13,369 nt of DNA from Thermoplasmatota archaeon (lineage in GTDB: Archaea > Thermoplasmatota > Thermoplasmata > Thermoplasmatales > Thermoplasmataceae): positions 1-13,369 of the forward strand of contig JAMCUD010000093.1 of assembly GCA_023379355.1 (NCBI GenBank), read 5' to 3'. Position numbers and translations under genes: made by a program. Shown here piece after piece: positions 6,271 to 12,984 of this stretch; the stretch's first letter is position 1, and every line of letters starts with the position of its first letter. The notes under the pieces are model-generated. The model was not told where the DNA came from. It searched no databases and saw only the letters and a list, made by a program, of their open reading frames with translations.

Positions 6271-7439
6271 GAAAGATCAACCCCCAGCTCTGAAATCCAT
6301 ATCCCGAAGCTTTCCCAGTTGAAGTGAAAATCAGTGAATATATTTCCCTCCATTGACTTTCTGAATGACTGGACATTCCTCCATGAAGGGGAAATCATAC
6401 CAATGTCCGTGACATTCCCATTTTCTATTTCGACCGAATAGAACAGGTCTCCGGATGGACTTTCGATCCTTGCCATGCCTGTTCCACTTGACTTATCCAG
6501 ACCATAATCCATTCTTTCAATTCCGCTGGATGGTTTAATTTTTTTTATCAAATCAAAGGACTGAAAGATTTCTTCGCTTCTTATCATGAAACGTGAGAAT
6601 GCATCACCCTCGTCTCTTGTTATTGGAAAGAAATCAAGCATATCATAGGGAAGAACAGGAAGTTCATTCCTTGCATCGTGCCTTATGTCAGAACCTCTGG
6701 CAGCTGGGCCGGTACTTTCCGGGTCTCTGTTTACCCCATTGTTCTGCAACCTGTTCAAAAATAACTTGGATTCCATCAGCCCCTGGTAAATTCTGCTGAA
6801 ATCCACTATAACTTCATGCAGTTTTTGTTGAAGTTCATTGACCATGAAAATGGAATTTCCAATGCTGTTGACAGCAAAGAAGTATCTGTGCCCACACAGT
6901 GTGCCTATTATCCTGGAAACTTTCTCCCTGATCATTGAAAGCTGGTTAACTGGAACACCGAATCCAGCCGATTCAGCCAGTTTCTGAATGACAAGCAGAT
7001 GACTTCTGATCCTTTCGGTTTCTATCTGCGCAATCCTGTTGAACTGCACTTCGTCAGGAACATCGATCTGAAGGGCATCCTCTACAGCCCTGAGAAAACA
7101 GATTGAATGTGAAGCCGAATGAAAACCATTTATTCTTTCAATTCTCAGTAGCGCATCCTGTAAGCCCATTCCGGTAACTTTTATCTTCCTGAGTTTATAA
7201 TCTGGGTCCACTGATATTGATGTGATTTTCTCACCGGGTGTCAGTATGTCCAGCCCAACGGATTCCATGAGCCCTCCGGTAGAGGGACCATAGGAGAATA
7301 TAAATTCCTCAGGTTTTCTTTCTGCAGACTTTTCTTGGATATGTTCAATGGAAGAACTGTAGTGGCTACCGTAAATGGAGTATTTTTTGGTATTGCCTAT
7401 GAATCTCCCATCAGGTTCACCCTCCTCATACCAGTACAT
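6267..7439 (-). CDS. HyfG/NuoD-like large subunit lacking all NiFe-site cysteines
   Basis: The 390-residue protein is homologous to the large subunit of group 4 hydrogenases and to NuoD. FSYGPSTGGLMES (48-60) corresponds to the 'FGPqhp...E' start of the domain. ERINGFHSASHS (101-112) aligns with ERICGICS.aHs, followed by the conserved AVE and the long helix with ETERIRSHLL. Both L1 cysteines are replaced (N104, H107). The C-terminal L2 motif, normally SFDPCxxC, reads SFGIWISE (377-384), so its two cysteines are gone too. It cannot hold a classical NiFe centre and no hydrogenase maturation protease gene is nearby. The NuoC-like N-terminal domain of HyfG/HycE is absent; only about 45 unassigned residues precede the core. 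It starts inside the HyfF-like gene (14-base overlap) behind a strong AGGAGG site. Its true substrate is unknown. Confidence 0.87.
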   Translation of the reverse strand: MYWYEEGEPDGRFIGNTKKYSIYGSHYSSSIEHIQEKSAERKPEEFIFSYGPSTGGLMESVGLDILTPGEKITSISVDPDYKLRKIKVTGMGLQDALLRIERINGFHSASHSICFLRAVEDALQIDVPDEVQFNRIAQIETERIRSHLLVIQKLAESAGFGVPVNQLSMIREKVSRIIGTLCGHRYFFAVNSIGNSIFMVNELQQKLHEVIVDFSRIYQGLMESKLFLNRLQNNGVNRDPESTGPAARGSDIRHDARNELPVLPYDMLDFFPITRDEGDAFSRFMIRSEEIFQSFDLIKKIKPSSGIERMDYGLDKSSGTGMARIESPSGDLFYSVEIENGNVTDIGMISPSWRNVQSFRKSMEGNIFTDFHFNWESFGIWISELGVDLS

Positions 7440-8763
7440 TGAAAAACCCTCCTATTATGACAACCCCTATGATCAGTGGGATTGTTGACGTTATGATCGA
7501 AATGATCGGCATTATTTTACCCGGCTCCTTTAAATCACTGGATCCTCTGAATATCATTCCAGTTACGTTGTAATTGACGCTTATGAATGCTGCCATCAGG
7601 AAAAACATCAAAATACCGAACTGCAGAAAAGCGTGAGTTACCAGGGCAGCGTACAGTATTATGAATTCCCCAACAAAAGTACCAAAGGGAGGAGTTCCAG
7701 TAACCGCAAGGGATGAAAGTAGAAGTGAGGACGATGTGTACGGCATCCCCTTCCAGATGCCGTTGATACCAGCTATATCACGTTTGTCTGAACTTTTCAG
7801 TATATTTCCGGAGGAATAGAATGCGCCTGCCTTTCCAAAACTGTGGGAAACAAGGAGCAATAAAGCACCAATCACCCCTGCACCCCCCAGTGCAAACCCG
7901 AAAAGAGCCAGGTTCATGTTTTCCATTGTGGAATAGGCGAACATTCTCTTGTACTTCCTCTGGTATGCCAGGAAAAGTGATGCTGCTGCAATGGATATGA
8001 CAGCAAACCAGGTGTAAAGCTGCGGAAATGGCGATATTTCATATATTCTGTAAAGTACATAGAGTGCCACCGGCAACAGAACTCCAGAGAACATGGCACT
8101 TACAGGGGAAGGAGCCTCACTGTGTGCGTCCGGTAGCCATGTGTGTACAGGAAAAACCCCAACCTTTGTCCCGAATCCAACAAGTGCAACTGCAACGGCA
8201 ATTTTTATTGCAACTGATGCAGTCCCGCCACTGTGAAGTATTGTGTAAACGTCAAGTGATCCGAAATGATAGTAGATCAGGATTACTGATATGAAAGCAA
8301 ATGTTACACCAGCCGAAACCAGGATTATATATCTCCATGTCGCTTCCAGAGATACATCGCTTTTCTCGGTTATTAAAAGAAGCGCAGATGTTATGGTCGT
8401 GGCTTCTATTCCAACCCACATGAAACCGTAGTTGTTCATAACCAGGCTGAAAAACATTGAAGCTGTGAAGAAATTCAGTAACAGGTAGTAATTGTTCTGG
8501 CTTATCCCCCTGTTCCTTATCGATGCTACATATTCCCATGAGTAGAGAGTGGAAAGTAGGTAAACAGACGCAACCATGACAAGAAATACCCATGTTATCC
8601 TGTCTATGTAAAACAATCCCTCCAGTGGAAGCTGGGTGTACAGGAACAGAGAAAGAGCAACGGTAAGTGACGCAGAGACAGATCCTGCGAACTTTATGTT
8701 AGCCCTGTAGAAGATATTGGCAATTCCAGGCAGAATGATTATTATAAGCGGTATAGGATCCAT
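7426..8763 (-). CDS. HyfF-like (NuoN-related) antiporter-type membrane subunit
   Basis: This 445-residue polytopic protein belongs to the NuoN/NuoM/Mrp-antiporter family and looks most like HyfF. MWVGIEATTITSALLL (115-130) carries the TM5 glutamate E120. GFGTKVGVFPVHTWLPDAHS (196-215), followed by EAPSPVSA, is the family's most conserved block, with the TM7 lysine K200 and H207. YKRMFAYSTMEN (271-282) and SHSFGKAG (306-313, K311) follow. About 12-14 helices are expected. All main charged residues of the proton path are present, so ion pumping looks possible even though the large subunit has lost its metal site. It is one of two antiporter-type subunits in the operon; a HyfD-like third is not present. 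ATG 8763 follows the previous stop by two bases, with GAGGGGAT upstream as ribosome site. Confidence 0.9.
   Translation of the reverse strand: MDPIPLIIIILPGIANIFYRANIKFAGSVSASLTVALSLFLYTQLPLEGLFYIDRITWVFLVMVASVYLLSTLYSWEYVASIRNRGISQNNYYLLLNFFTASMFFSLVMNNYGFMWVGIEATTITSALLLITEKSDVSLEATWRYIILVSAGVTFAFISVILIYYHFGSLDVYTILHSGGTASVAIKIAVAVALVGFGTKVGVFPVHTWLPDAHSEAPSPVSAMFSGVLLPVALYVLYRIYEISPFPQLYTWFAVISIAAASLFLAYQRKYKRMFAYSTMENMNLALFGFALGGAGVIGALLLLVSHSFGKAGAFYSSGNILKSSDKRDIAGINGIWKGMPYTSSSLLLSSLAVTGTPPFGTFVGEFIILYAALVTHAFLQFGILMFFLMAAFISVNYNVTGMIFRGSSDLKEPGKIMPIISIITSTIPLIIGVVIIGGFFNVLV
7448..7453 (-). promoter_or_regulatory. Strong ribosome binding site of the large-subunit gene
   Basis: The minus strand reads AGGAGG eight bases before ATG 7439. 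It lies inside the coding part of the HyfF-like gene. This fixes the start of the large subunit and shows that the short N-terminus, with no NuoC domain, is real rather than a mis-called start. Confidence 0.75.
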
Positions 8764-8765
8764 CT

Positions 8766-9410
8766 CTATCCCCTCAGATCCTCCATTGGGTAATGCCTGA
8801 ACTTTTCAATGACCAGAATAGAGGATATCACAACAAGTGCAAGTACGTCAAGGAACACACTTGCCTCAATGATTATGGGCACAGGAACCAGAAATAATGC
8901 AAACAGAACCAGTGAGTTTTCCTCCTCTATGTATCCAATTATCTGAGAGAATGTTGATCTTCTTGACCCAATAAGGAAAAGCCCCTGAAAGAACAGGCTC
9001 AATGGAAATACAAGTATTGACGATGGACCAAATTTTGTTACAAGATCAGCACTTGTAAAAACTATGGAATATATTATGAAGATTCCAACCACAATGAATG
9101 CCAGATCAATCAGCAGTAATGATGCAACGTTTACATTGGTTTCATAAACATAGGTCATCCTTCCTGGAACCCTCTTATCCAGAAAGTATGTTATAAGGAA
9201 TCCTCTGAGAAATGCAATGAGTATACCAAGTATGAGAAGATCAATGGAATGCTCGTAATAAGCCAGTACAAAAGAAATAAGTGCAATTATGGAAGACTGT
9301 ACCAGCTGACCCTTCACCATTGAGCTAATGTATTCCTGCCCCTGAATGTAAAACCCAGATATGGTTGCAAAAGCGGCAATAAGGAATACTGCGTAATCTA
9401 TGGGACTCAT
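8766..9410 (-). CDS. HyfE-like membrane subunit
   Basis: The 214-residue protein has about seven hydrophobic helices and matches HyfE, the subunit that marks hydrogenase-4-type and Ehr complexes and is partly related to NuoK. The diagnostic region is GYIEEENSLVLFA (159-171) followed by IIIEASVFLDVL (179-190), corresponding to HyfE's 'GY...EN....' and '.E....lD.L' segments with membrane acidic residues E182 and D188. It is placed in the membrane arm between the HyfC- and antiporter-like subunits. ATG 9410 overlaps the TGA of the HyfC-like gene (ATGA), and GGTGAT just upstream is a good ribosome site, so the two are translationally coupled. Its presence argues for the Hyf/Ehr branch rather than Ech, Mbh or a plain Nuo complex. 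Confidence 0.87.
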   Translation of the reverse strand: MSPIDYAVFLIAAFATISGFYIQGQEYISSMVKGQLVQSSIIALISFVLAYYEHSIDLLILGILIAFLRGFLITYFLDKRVPGRMTYVYETNVNVASLLLIDLAFIVVGIFIIYSIVFTSADLVTKFGPSSILVFPLSLFFQGLFLIGSRRSTFSQIIGYIEEENSLVLFALFLVPVPIIIEASVFLDVLALVVISSILVIEKFRHYPMEDLRG

Positions 9411-10351
9411 GCTATCACCACGCTGAATATGAGGAAAAGAATTGAAAATGTGAAGCTTGTTGCGAGATAATCCTGAATTCTGAACAACCTCATCTTTGCC
9501 AGGGTGGTTTCAATTATTACCACCATGGCAATGAGAAGAAGCCATTTCAGGAACATAACGGGTATGTCAAGCAGAAATCCAGGGAATGATGATTGTAGCC
9601 CCCAGGGTATGAAGAATACATTCAGGAAAATTGATCCGAGTATATACTGTTTCATATAACCTGACCATCTTGAAAGGGAGAGAAGCTTGCCACTGTATTC
9701 ATAATTCATCCCCTCGTCTATCATCCCAAGTTCCGCGAGACCGGAGCTCTCCAGGGGTATTTTCCCGGTTTCATATAGAAAAAGCATGAAAAATGCAATT
9801 GTGGCAAAAATGTGTTCCAGGCTTATGTTCTGGATATAATGAGATGCCAGGAAACTGTTTGTTATATAGGGGTTATTTGTTTTTGTGATGAGCGAAACTG
9901 CAAAAAAAACAGTTATCAGTGTTGCTTCTGATAGAAAATTGAATGAAAGCGCCCTAACAGCACCCAGAGCTGTGAAATTGCTCCTGGAATCAAAGGCGGC
10001 GGCTATTTTAACAAATGCAGCCAGGGAGAAGAGTATTGCCCCTCCCAGGAAGTCGGCACTGGCAGTGAAGAATATGGGTTCTGGAATTACTATTGGCACT
10101 ATAAGCGCTATAAGAGAGTATGTTCCAAAAAGTATGAAAGGGGCATACTTGAAGATAAGACCTGAACCTCTGGGTATGAGGACCTGCTTCTTCATATATT
10201 TAAACATGTCATAGTATGGCTGGAATATGCTTGGTCCCTTCCGCGATTCAACTTTTGCTTTAAAATTGGCAATGATCCCGGCAAAAAGAGGCGCCATTAA
10301 GACTACAAAAAAATACTGTGTTAATGTCCTGATCAAAGTATATACTAGCAT
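9407..10351 (-). CDS. HyfC/HycD-like (NuoH-related) membrane subunit
   Basis: The 314-residue protein has about eight helices and is the NuoH/HycD-type subunit that anchors the peripheral arm to the membrane arm. ESRKGPSIFQPYYDMFK (about 35-51) matches the conserved 'R.GP...Q.y.d..K' loop. PLESSGLAELGMIDEGMNYE (about 199-218), followed by YSG, matches the acidic loop '.P.....EL.m.egm..EYSG' that lines the quinone or proton channel in relatives. I chose ATG 10349-10351 because AGGTG (minus strand, 10358-10362) lies six bases upstream. A longer frame from TTG 10366 adds five residues but has no ribosome site. It is the first gene of the operon; the TATA box near 10465-10474 would give a leader of roughly 90 bases. 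Confidence 0.88.
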   Translation of the reverse strand: MLVYTLIRTLTQYFFVVLMAPLFAGIIANFKAKVESRKGPSIFQPYYDMFKYMKKQVLIPRGSGLIFKYAPFILFGTYSLIALIVPIVIPEPIFFTASADFLGGAILFSLAAFVKIAAAFDSRSNFTALGAVRALSFNFLSEATLITVFFAVSLITKTNNPYITNSFLASHYIQNISLEHIFATIAFFMLFLYETGKIPLESSGLAELGMIDEGMNYEYSGKLLSLSRWSGYMKQYILGSIFLNVFFIPWGLQSSFPGFLLDIPVMFLKWLLLIAMVVIIETTLAKMRLFRIQDYLATSFTFSILFLIFSVVIA

Positions 10352-10357
10352 AGCTGA

Positions 10358-10362
10358 CACCT
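10358..10362 (-). promoter_or_regulatory. Ribosome binding site deciding the HyfC-like start
   Basis: The minus strand reads AGGTG six bases upstream of ATG 10351, matching the archaeal anti-Shine-Dalgarno. It falls inside the longer TTG-started frame and so favours the ATG. Confidence 0.5.
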
Positions 10363-10426
10363 GCAAATTTCTTTGTAGGCGTCATTAACTCCCTGATCGG
10401 GAATTGTTCAACTCTCCATAGGAAAG

Positions 10427-10448
10427 TTCCGGAAACGCCATTCCGGAA
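10427..10448. repeat. Paired TTCCGGAA palindromes at the complex-operon promoter
   Basis: The perfect 8-base palindrome TTCCGGAA occurs at 10427-10434 and again at 10441-10448, separated by ACGCCA. The two copies can act as tandem operator sites, or pair with each other as a hairpin (8-base stem, 6-base loop) in a transcript. They sit where transcription from the TATA box at 10465-10474 would begin, a typical place for a repressor. Confidence 0.5.
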
Positions 10449-10464
10449 GGAGTCATTGATATGG

Positions 10465-10474
10465 AATATTAAAA
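10465..10474 (-). promoter_or_regulatory. TATA box for the six-gene complex operon
   Basis: The minus strand reads TTTTAATATT, preceded by the purine-rich GAAAA that could serve as BRE. Transcription would start near 10444, giving a leader of about 90 bases to ATG 10351. This fits the use of a Shine-Dalgarno site rather than leaderless initiation. Confidence 0.45.
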
Positions 10475-10769
10475 TTTTCTTACCTTACTGGGCTTTGTGA
10501 CATATGGCATCAGAATGGGCCGGAATATTTATCAGTTTTAGCAGGATTTTCACACCTTTTCAGGATTGGTGAACCTTAATTTCCAGTTTTCCAACAGATC
10601 CGCCAGAAGATGGTTTACCAGAATGGGGGTTCCTGTGTCTTCTGATCTCTCCTGGGTTTTTCAGGTGTTTTCCCTTTTTCAGGAATATAATGGTTTCAGA
10701 TTTTCTTGGCAGAATAAGGCATTGCAGATCCACGTGTAGTTATGAATTCTTCGATCACGCAAGCTTTGG

Positions 10770-10786
10770 TCACAATGAAACTGTGA
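10770..10786. promoter_or_regulatory. Inverted repeat upstream of the mtn promoter
   Basis: TCACA and TGTGA are perfect 5-base inverted half-sites separated by seven bases, immediately upstream of the mtnB TATA box. The position suits an activator or repressor site. The half-sites are short, so chance is possible. Confidence 0.3.
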
Positions 10787-10787
10787 A

Positions 10788-10797
10788 ATTATATATG
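10788..10797 (+). promoter_or_regulatory. TATA box for the mtnB-mtnD-mtnC operon
   Basis: ATTATATATG is the strongest TATA-like element upstream of mtnB. Transcription would start near 10818, leaving a leader of about 16 bases to TTG 10834 or about 76 bases to TTG 10894. Confidence 0.5.
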
Positions 10798-10893
10798 AAA
10801 AAACCATACGTCCTGAAAGCGTTCCAGTGATCTTTGGCCAGTAACCGGGGTCAAGGGAAATGGGGCTATTTCAGGTACTGGGGGTTAGAAGGT

Positions 10894-11556
10894 TTGGAAT
10901 TCAAAAATAGCAGCGGGGAAGATCCATTGAAAAATTTCGGGTATTTTGGGCAGCAGATAGTTGACGCAGCCTCCTTTTTTTATTCCCGTGGATGGCTTTA
11001 TGGAACAAGCGGCAACCTGAGCGCCGTTATCAACACATCACCTCTTCGAATTGCCATAACCGGGAGCGGACTGAATAAAGGGAAACTTGACCTGTCCGGA
11101 CTGATTGTGATTGACGGGGATGGAAACGTTATAAGCGGAGACAGGAAAGTTTCCAGCGAGGCAGACCTCCATATTACAGTTATAAAGGAGATGCATGCCG
11201 GATCTGTTTTCCACACTCATTCAGTATGGTCCACGATACTTTCCAGGAGATACCTGAACAATGGAGGGATTGTGATGCATGGATATGAGATGCTCAAAGG
11301 CCTGGACAAGGTAGGAACCCACGAACATTCCGAATGGATTCCAATTATTGAGAATTCTCAGGATATGAAATCTCTCTCTGCCTCAGTAACGGGTATATTG
11401 CGGGCACATCCTGAGGTCCATGGTTTCCTACTTTCGGGGCATGGCCTCTACACATGGGGGAAGACAGCAGAAGAAGCAGAAAGGCATGTTGAGGTTATTG
11501 AATTCCTGCTTGAAGTATATGGAAGGACCATGGCCAGTACAGGTAATATACCCTGA
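10894..11556 (+). CDS. mtnB: Methylthioribulose-1-phosphate dehydratase
   Basis: MtnB dehydrates 5-methylthioribulose-1-phosphate to the diketo phosphate in the methionine-salvage pathway; it is a zinc-dependent class II aldolase-fold enzyme of the cytosol. The protein shows QQIVDAASFFYSRGW then GTSGNLSA, the SSEADLH block, the zinc motif FHTHS, HGYEMLKGLDKVGTHEHSEW then IPIIEN.QD, and SGHGLYTWGKTAEEAERHVE then VIEFLL. With the TTG at 10894 the zinc histidines are H107, H109 and H183. These features match the bacterial (Pseudomonas-type) MtnB. The frame also permits TTG 10834, adding 20 residues. I prefer 10894 because the homologous region begins about 15 residues later, the family is usually about 205-220 residues, and GGGGGT/GAAGGT lie just upstream. 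No ATG or GTG start exists in this part of the frame. It is the first gene of the mtn operon. Confidence 0.9.
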   Translation: MEFKNSSGEDPLKNFGYFGQQIVDAASFFYSRGWLYGTSGNLSAVINTSPLRIAITGSGLNKGKLDLSGLIVIDGDGNVISGDRKVSSEADLHITVIKEMHAGSVFHTHSVWSTILSRRYLNNGGIVMHGYEMLKGLDKVGTHEHSEWIPIIENSQDMKSLSASVTGILRAHPEVHGFLLSGHGLYTWGKTAEEAERHVEVIEFLLEVYGRTMASTGNIP

Positions 11557-11575
11557 AAACATGAACATGCATTCC

Positions 11576-11582
11576 AGGTGAT
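11576..11582 (+). promoter_or_regulatory. Ribosome binding site of mtnD
   Basis: AGGTGAT lies five bases before ATG 11588 and matches the archaeal anti-Shine-Dalgarno well. It confirms the start and shows that mtnD is translated from an internal position of the operon transcript. Confidence 0.65.
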
Positions 11583-11587
11583 ATGAA

Positions 11588-12154
11588 ATGGTAAAAGTAA
11601 GAGTACCTGACAGGGATTTGAACATAACTGATGCAAAGGAATCATCTGAATTTCTCAGTGGTATAGGGGTAACATATGAACACTGGGGGACCAGGGCCAT
11701 TGAACCTGAAAATCTAGAACCAGATAAGATAATAGAGGCATATTCAAGTGAGATTGAACAGCTTAAAAAAGAAGAGGGATACACTACCGCAGATGTTATA
11801 GACATAAACAGAAACACACCTGGACTGGAAGCAATGCTTGAGAAATTCAGGGCAGAACATACCCACGATGAGGACGAAGTGAGGTTCACCATTGCTGGAC
11901 GTGGTATTTTTCACATACATCCCGAAAATGGTGAAGTGGTTTCAGTCGAGGTTGAGGAGGGAGACCTTATAAGAGTGCCAAGGGGGACAAAACACTGGTT
12001 CGATCTATGTGAGGATAGACGCATAAGGGCCATCCGACTTTTCCAGAATATATCAGGATGGACACCGTATTATACCAATAGTGGAGAGGACAGGAAATAT
12101 CAGCCTGTTTGCTTCGGCCCTACCTATATACCCCCAGGAAAGAGAACAAAATAA
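11588..12154 (+). CDS. mtnD: Acireductone dioxygenase
   Basis: This cupin enzyme oxidises acireductone with molecular oxygen. The iron form gives 2-oxo-4-methylthiobutanoate (the methionine precursor) plus formate; the nickel form diverts it to methylthiopropionate, carbon monoxide and formate. The 188-residue length is normal. The metal ligands are all present: H91, H93 and E97 in AEHTHDEDEVRF, and H136 in VPRGTKHWFDL. GRGIFHI (104-110) and GDLIRVP (125-131) are the usual cupin elements, followed by AIRLF and GWTPYYT. The need for oxygen fits an aerobic lifestyle. It lies 31 bases after mtnB and four bases before mtnC. The metal actually used cannot be read from sequence. The family identification is very secure. 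Confidence 0.96.
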   Translation: MVKVRVPDRDLNITDAKESSEFLSGIGVTYEHWGTRAIEPENLEPDKIIEAYSSEIEQLKKEEGYTTADVIDINRNTPGLEAMLEKFRAEHTHDEDEVRFTIAGRGIFHIHPENGEVVSVEVEEGDLIRVPRGTKHWFDLCEDRRIRAIRLFQNISGWTPYYTNSGEDRKYQPVCFGPTYIPPGKRTK

Positions 12155-12158
12155 GGTA

Positions 12159-12899
12159 ATGGAATTGAACGTCCTTGATGGCATTGATGTAGTGATCCTC
12201 GATATTGAGGGCACCACAACGCCAATTGATTTTGTACATGAGACACTCTTCCAGTTTGCAAAGCAGAACATGCATAAATTCCTCAGTGAGAACAAGGATT
12301 CTGAAATTGTTAAAGGGGCCCTGAATGGACTCTTAACCATGTACATGGAAATTGAGGGAAAGGCCACATGGAAAGATTTGGGAAACGCTGATATGGATGA
12401 AGTTTCAATTGAAAATGCCACTTCCATCCTGAATCACCTTATCCAAATGGACAGCAAGGCATCGCAATTGAAGCTGATCCAGGGCATGATTTGGGAAGAA
12501 GGGTATAAAGATGGAAGACTGAGAGGTGAAGTCTACAGTGATGTACCCACGTCCATGAAAAAATGGACATCAGAGGGGAAGGAGATCTGCATCTATTCCT
12601 CTGGAAGTGTCCTTGCCCAGAAATTGATCTTCTCCACAACTGTGTATGGAGATTTGACCAGGTACATAACGAATTATTTTGATACTGGAATCGGAAGAAA
12701 AACCGATCCTGAAAGCTATGGAAAAATAGCTGCAGCCATTAAGAGGAATCCAGAAAGAATCCTGTTTATTTCTGATTCTAAAGTTGAGCTTGATGCAGCA
12801 GCTTCAAAAGGTTTCAGGACCCTAATGATCGACCGGAATGAAAATTCAAGGAAGAATGCCTATCCAAGAATTGTATCGAGCTTCTCGGAAATAACATAG
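12159..12899 (+). CDS. mtnC: Enolase-phosphatase E1 (acireductone synthase)
   Basis: This HAD-superfamily enzyme converts the MtnB product, 2,3-diketo-5-methylthiopentyl-1-phosphate, to acireductone by enolisation and dephosphorylation, feeding MtnD. With ATG 12159 it has 246 residues (human ENOPH1 has 261). Motif I is DIEGTTTPIDF (about residues 15-25) with the nucleophile D15 and the family's Glu in place of the second Asp. Motif II/III is IYSSGSVLAQKLIF, followed by FDTGIGRKTDPESYGKIA with its lysine. Motif IV is ILFISDSKVELDAA, with SD in place of the usual TD. The frame is open upstream to 12081, but that would overlap mtnD by 74 bases and add 26 residues with no homology. ATG 12159 sits four bases after the mtnD stop, behind AAGGT. 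It is the last gene of the operon. Confidence 0.94.
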   Translation: MELNVLDGIDVVILDIEGTTTPIDFVHETLFQFAKQNMHKFLSENKDSEIVKGALNGLLTMYMEIEGKATWKDLGNADMDEVSIENATSILNHLIQMDSKASQLKLIQGMIWEEGYKDGRLRGEVYSDVPTSMKKWTSEGKEICIYSSGSVLAQKLIFSTTVYGDLTRYITNYFDTGIGRKTDPESYGKIAAAIKRNPERILFISDSKVELDAAASKGFRTLMIDRNENSRKNAYPRIVSSFSEIT

Positions 12900-12954
12900 T
12901 CTGACCAGTTAACGGTTAAATTCTCCCATTTCTCCATAAGTTGTTAACATAACT

Positions 12955-12964
12955 TTGATATATT
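12955..12964 (+). promoter_or_regulatory. TATA box for the last membrane-protein gene
   Basis: TTGATATATT is centred about 25 bases upstream of an in-frame GTG at 12985, the expected spacing for leaderless initiation. A TGTTAACA palindrome at 12942-12949 lies directly upstream and could be a regulator site. Confidence 0.45.
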
Positions 12965-12984
12965 GTGGCAGATATTCCTTCTCA

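Larger units (their letters stand above)
10367..10833. other. Long divergent intergenic region between the complex operon and mtnB
   Basis: I see no convincing protein gene or tRNA on either strand of this 467-base stretch. The half next to the operon holds a TATA-like box and a pair of TTCCGGAA palindromes. The half next to mtnB holds a TATA box and a TCACA-N7-TGTGA inverted repeat. The middle (about 10480-10740) is unusual in carrying repeated T-runs followed by CAGG: TTTTCAGG at 10557-10564 and TTTTTCAGG at 10657-10665 and 10675-10683. It could hide a small RNA, but no C/D box motif or clear long hairpin is visible. Confidence 0.6.

Noticed and set aside
6267..7439. A functional NiFe hydrogenase
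   Set aside because: All four metal-binding cysteines are replaced and no maturation genes are nearby.
10367..10833. tRNA, C/D box RNA or CRISPR in the long intergenic region
   Set aside because: No T-loop consensus, no paired C and D boxes and no regularly spaced repeats could be found on either strand.
10834..10893. mtnB starting at TTG 10834
   Set aside because: Possible, but it adds 20 residues beyond the family's usual N-terminus and its only ribosome-site-like sequence (GTGATC) is too close; TTG 10894 is better placed. Kept as an alternative.
11428..11892. Minus-strand open frame of 154 codons across mtnB and mtnD
   Set aside because: It is a shadow of two clearly identified genes, with serine-rich low-complexity translation typical of antisense frames.
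12081..12158. A 5' extension of mtnC starting at ATG 12081
   Set aside because: It would overlap mtnD by 74 bases and adds residues with no homology; ATG 12159 follows the mtnD stop closely and precedes the conserved start.
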